Below are positions 14,060-15,478 of a stretch of DNA of 15,478 bases, in pieces. The notes beneath the pieces are model-generated. The model did not search any database and was not told where the DNA came from. It saw only the letters and a list, made by a program, of their open reading frames with translations. The stretch spans positions 1 through 15,478 of the forward strand of contig JBBSHS010000064.1 of assembly GCA_038232515.1 (NCBI GenBank), written 5' to 3'. Numbering within the stretch: position 1 is the first letter of the stretch; the number at the start of each line of letters is the position of its first letter. The position numbers and the translations under genes were made by a program. The DNA is from JBBSHS01 sp038232515 (GTDB lineage Bacteria; Actinomycetota; Acidimicrobiia; Acidimicrobiales; JAUJNH01).

Positions 14060-14326
14060 ATGTCAGACGACGAGGGTGTCAAGACGGCCGCAGAGGTACC
14101 GGACCAGCCGCCGGAATTGCGCCAGGCACTGGACGAGATCGAGTCCGATCCTCCCGCTCAGCATCAGCCCAGGGACGACCGTGATGTCCGTGCCGAGGGT
14201 GACTCGGCCGCCCAGCGGGTGACTCGCGGCGGCAAGGAGACGATCGAGACCACGCATCCCGGCGGTGCGGAGCAGACAGGCGCCGGGGACAGTCTGCAGC
14301 AGGACCAGGGAAACGCAGGCTCATGA
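14060..14326 (+). CDS. Small acidic hydrophilic protein
   Basis: The 88-residue product starts at ATG 14060, with AAGGAG (14049-14054) 5 nt upstream, the same layout as the preceding Lsr2-domain gene. The sequence (MSDDEGVKTAAEVPDQPPEL at the start, QTGAGDSLQQDQGNAGS at the end) is rich in Asp, Glu, Gln, Gly and Pro, with no Cys, no membrane segment and almost no aromatic residues. It is probably intrinsically disordered. The frame is open upstream to 13508, but that part runs antiparallel to sense in other frames and lacks a ribosome-binding site. I do not recognise a family. The possible stress-type promoter and the composition are compatible with a desiccation or osmotic-stress protein, which is an inference only. 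A strong hairpin follows 37 nt after the stop. Confidence 0.65.
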   Translation: MSDDEGVKTAAEVPDQPPELRQALDEIESDPPAQHQPRDDRDVRAEGDSAAQRVTRGGKETIETTHPGGAEQTGAGDSLQQDQGNAGS

Positions 14327-14362
14327 GTCGTCGCCTCTGGGCAACGATCCCCTGACCGATCG

Positions 14363-14396
14363 ATGGGGCGAGGGCGGGAGGCCGCCCCCGCCCCAT
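14363..14396 (+). terminator. Strong GC hairpin between convergent small genes
   Basis: ATGGGGCGAGGGCGG (14363-14377) pairs with CCGCCCCCGCCCCAT (14382-14396) over 15 positions with one A-C mismatch and a 4-nt loop. It lies 37 nt after the 88-residue gene and also downstream of the convergent 75-residue gene, so it may serve both directions. There is no T-run. Confidence 0.5.
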
Positions 14397-14411
14397 GTCC
14401 GTTCGGGCGGT

Positions 14412-14438
14412 GGCTGGCGACGGACATGTCCGCCAGCC
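14412..14438. terminator. Second hairpin between convergent small genes
   Basis: GGCTGGCG (14412-14419) pairs with CGCCAGCC (14431-14438). The interior contains the palindrome GACATGTC. It lies 17 nt past the stop of the minus-strand 75-residue gene and may be its transcript end. Confidence 0.4.
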
Positions 14439-14454
14439 TCGGCTCCCGGTCACC

Positions 14455-14682
14455 TTACATTTGGAGACCGGAGCTATTCGCGGGCGCCGGGCGTGTGCCT
14501 CCGGCTGCGTCGGCGTAGTCCTTGAGGTTCTCCGGCATCGACTCCGGATGGGTGGCATCGGCATTGGGCATCGGTGTCGTCCACTTGGCGTCCGAACCCG
14601 TTGGCATCCCTCCGCTCATCGTGACGCTCGCCTGCATGGTCTCCTCGTCGTCCGTCGGCCCTTCGTGCTCTTCGGTTCCCAT
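14455..14682 (-). CDS. Small acidic, Met-rich hypothetical protein
   Basis: The 75-residue product is well supported as translated: ATG at 14682 has a perfect AGGAGG (14691-14696) 8 nt upstream. It begins MGTEEHEGPTDDEETMQASV and ends GTRPAPANSSGLQM, with seven methionines, many Asp, Glu, Pro, Thr and Ser, no Cys, and no hydrophobic segment long enough for a membrane. It is probably disordered. No family is recognised. It is convergent with the similarly small, acidic 88-residue gene and separated from it by two hairpins. Upstream (14683-14797) lies the end of the hydrogenase cluster with its own hairpin, so it likely has its own promoter, which I could not locate. Confidence 0.65.
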   Translation of the reverse strand: MGTEEHEGPTDDEETMQASVTMSGGMPTGSDAKWTTPMPNADATHPESMPENLKDYADAAGGTRPAPANSSGLQM

Positions 14683-14755
14683 ATCAACTTCCTCCTGTTT
14701 TGTTCGTTGTGCCTCTCGAACCGCCGGCCGCGGGACGTTGGTCTGACAGAGGCTC

Positions 14756-14781
14756 CGGAAGGAGGGGCTCAGCTCCTTCCG
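14756..14781 (-). terminator. Hairpin after the hydrogenase-cluster genes
   Basis: CGGAAGGAG (14756-14764) and CTCCTTCCG (14773-14781) form a perfect 9-bp stem with an 8-nt loop, 16 nt past the stop of the 14798 gene on the minus strand. There is no T-run. It probably marks the 3' end of the hydrogenase transcript. Confidence 0.45.
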
Positions 14782-14797
14782 TTGGACCGGCCGACGA

Positions 14798-15298
14798 TCA
14801 TGCCGCCGCCCGCTGTCGCCCTTCCGCCACTCGCAGCGCGTACCCCTTCACCGCCCATGCGATGATGTACTCCTGCATCTCCGCCCATGCCAGGCGGTCG
14901 ACCGGGTCCCGTCCGTGGCCGAGGCGACGTTCGACCTGCCAGGCAACGAGGAGGTCGAGAGCGAGGAAGGTCACGCCGGGATCGCCCAACATGTAAGGCG
15001 CGGCATCACCGCCGAACAGGTCGGCGGTGATGGCGACGGTTTGATCGGCCAGAAGGTCATGCGCTTCCACCACCGGGGACACCCCCACGAGGTAACCGGC
15101 CTGTTGCTCTTCGACACGCCGCAGGCAATAGCCCCGGGTAAGCGCAGCCCGCGCCCACACGGCGATCCCGGTCGCCGGTCGACGGGCCCGCTCGTCCACC
15201 ACGGCACGGTCGACGAACCTCTTTGCCTCCGGACTGAGGGGATGAGCCTGAGCCAGGGCGCAGGCACGGTACGCCAGCTCACTGGCGTCCATGCTCAT
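14798..15298 (-). CDS. Hypothetical protein downstream of [NiFe]-hydrogenase large subunit
   Basis: The C-terminal sequence is clear, the start is not. ATG at 15298 gives 166 residues (MSMDASELAYRACALAQAHP). A GTG at 15343 would overlap the hydrogenase stop in a GTGA and give 181 residues. An AGGAGG at about 15326 lies too far (22 nt) from the ATG and inside the longer version, so the sequence does not decide. The protein is Ala-rich and mostly helical, with CLRRVEEQQAGYLVGVSPVVEAHD in the middle and LAWAEMQEYIIAWAVKGYALRVAEG near the end. No metal-binding cysteine cluster, signal peptide or clear membrane helix is seen. I do not recognise the family. Tight linkage to the hydrogenase large subunit suggests an accessory role in assembly, maturation or electron transfer (inference from position). 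Confidence 0.75.
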   Translation of the reverse strand: MSMDASELAYRACALAQAHPLSPEAKRFVDRAVVDERARRPATGIAVWARAALTRGYCLRRVEEQQAGYLVGVSPVVEAHDLLADQTVAITADLFGGDAAPYMLGDPGVTFLALDLLVAWQVERRLGHGRDPVDRLAWAEMQEYIIAWAVKGYALRVAEGRQRAAA

Positions 15299-15339
15299 GT
15301 CGCCGCAACCGGCCGGTACGCCTCCTGAAGGCAGGGAGG

Positions 15340-15478
15340 TCACTCCAGGGTGCAGCTGCAGGAGTTGACCTCACGGGTGATGACACCCTTGCCGGTGTCC
15401 ATGTGGGTGGTGCAGGGCATGCACGGGTCGAAGCTTCGGATGGCCCGCAGGATGTCGATGCCCTTGACATCGTCGTCC
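15340..15478 (-). CDS. [NiFe]-hydrogenase large subunit, C-terminal fragment
   Basis: Only the last 45 codons are in the window; the 5' part lies beyond the right edge. The fragment contains IRSFDPCMPCTTHM, the C-terminal nickel-binding motif DPCxxCxxH of [NiFe]-hydrogenase large subunits, whose two cysteines ligate the Ni-Fe centre. The 20 residues after the histidine (MDTGKGVITREVNSCSCTLE) would be the C-terminal propeptide that a HyaD/HupD-type endopeptidase removes after nickel insertion. RSFDPCMPC resembles actinobacterial group 1h uptake hydrogenases that oxidise trace H2; the assignment to that group is from memory of the motif and needs the full protein. TGA at 15342-15340 may overlap a GTG start of the next gene. 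Confidence 0.88.
   Translation of the reverse strand, partial: DDDVKGIDILRAIRSFDPCMPCTTHMDTGKGVITREVNSCSCTLE

Noticed and set aside
1..15478. CRISPR arrays, transposons, defence or toxin-antitoxin systems
   Set aside because: No regularly spaced repeats, transposase motifs or recognisable defence genes were seen on reading both strands.

Overview
The window looks like a piece of chromosome from a high-GC actinobacterium, possibly of the Acidimicrobiia or a neighbouring deep lineage. The evidence is the strong G/C third-position bias, the GTG/TTG starts, a Rho factor with a long low-complexity N-terminal insertion, a protein ending in an Lsr2-type DNA-binding domain, and the gene order argS-lysA-hom-thrC-rho-rpmE-prfA. 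The class-level placement is an inference; no marker here settles it.

Bases 1-10795 are a compact housekeeping block, all on the minus strand. In transcription order it holds argS (arginyl-tRNA synthetase), a stand-alone CheY-like response regulator, lysA (diaminopimelate decarboxylase), hom (homoserine dehydrogenase), thrC (threonine synthase), rho, rpmE (zinc-type L31), an unrecognised 342-residue protein and prfA (release factor 1). The regulator and lysA overlap in TGATG, and hom and thrC overlap in TAGTG, so both pairs are probably translationally coupled. The block joins the aspartate-family amino-acid pathway (lysine, threonine) to translation and transcription termination. The homoserine kinase gene thrB, often next to thrC, is not here. 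A large hairpin with 27-nt arms lies between argS and the regulator.

Bases 10856-10927 are a tRNA-Arg(CCG) gene on the plus strand, divergent from argS. Facing it on the minus strand is a 627-residue protein of the condensation/WS-DGAT acyltransferase superfamily, with an unexplained N-terminal module of about 170 residues.

Bases 12846-14700 are accessory in character. They hold a divergent intergenic region with one doubtful small ORF, a 181-residue plus-strand protein with a C-terminal Lsr2-like domain, a small 88-residue acidic protein behind a possible stress-sigma promoter, and a convergent 75-residue acidic protein. Two GC-rich hairpins separate the last two genes.

The right edge, 14798-15478 on the minus strand, is the downstream end of a [NiFe]-hydrogenase operon. 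The last 45 residues of the large subunit carry the Ni-ligand motif DPCMPCTTH and a C-terminal extension, followed by a protein of unknown function of about 167 residues. The motif and setting suggest, without proving, an actinobacterial group 1h-type H2-oxidising enzyme. I found no CRISPR array, insertion sequence, integrase or defence system.
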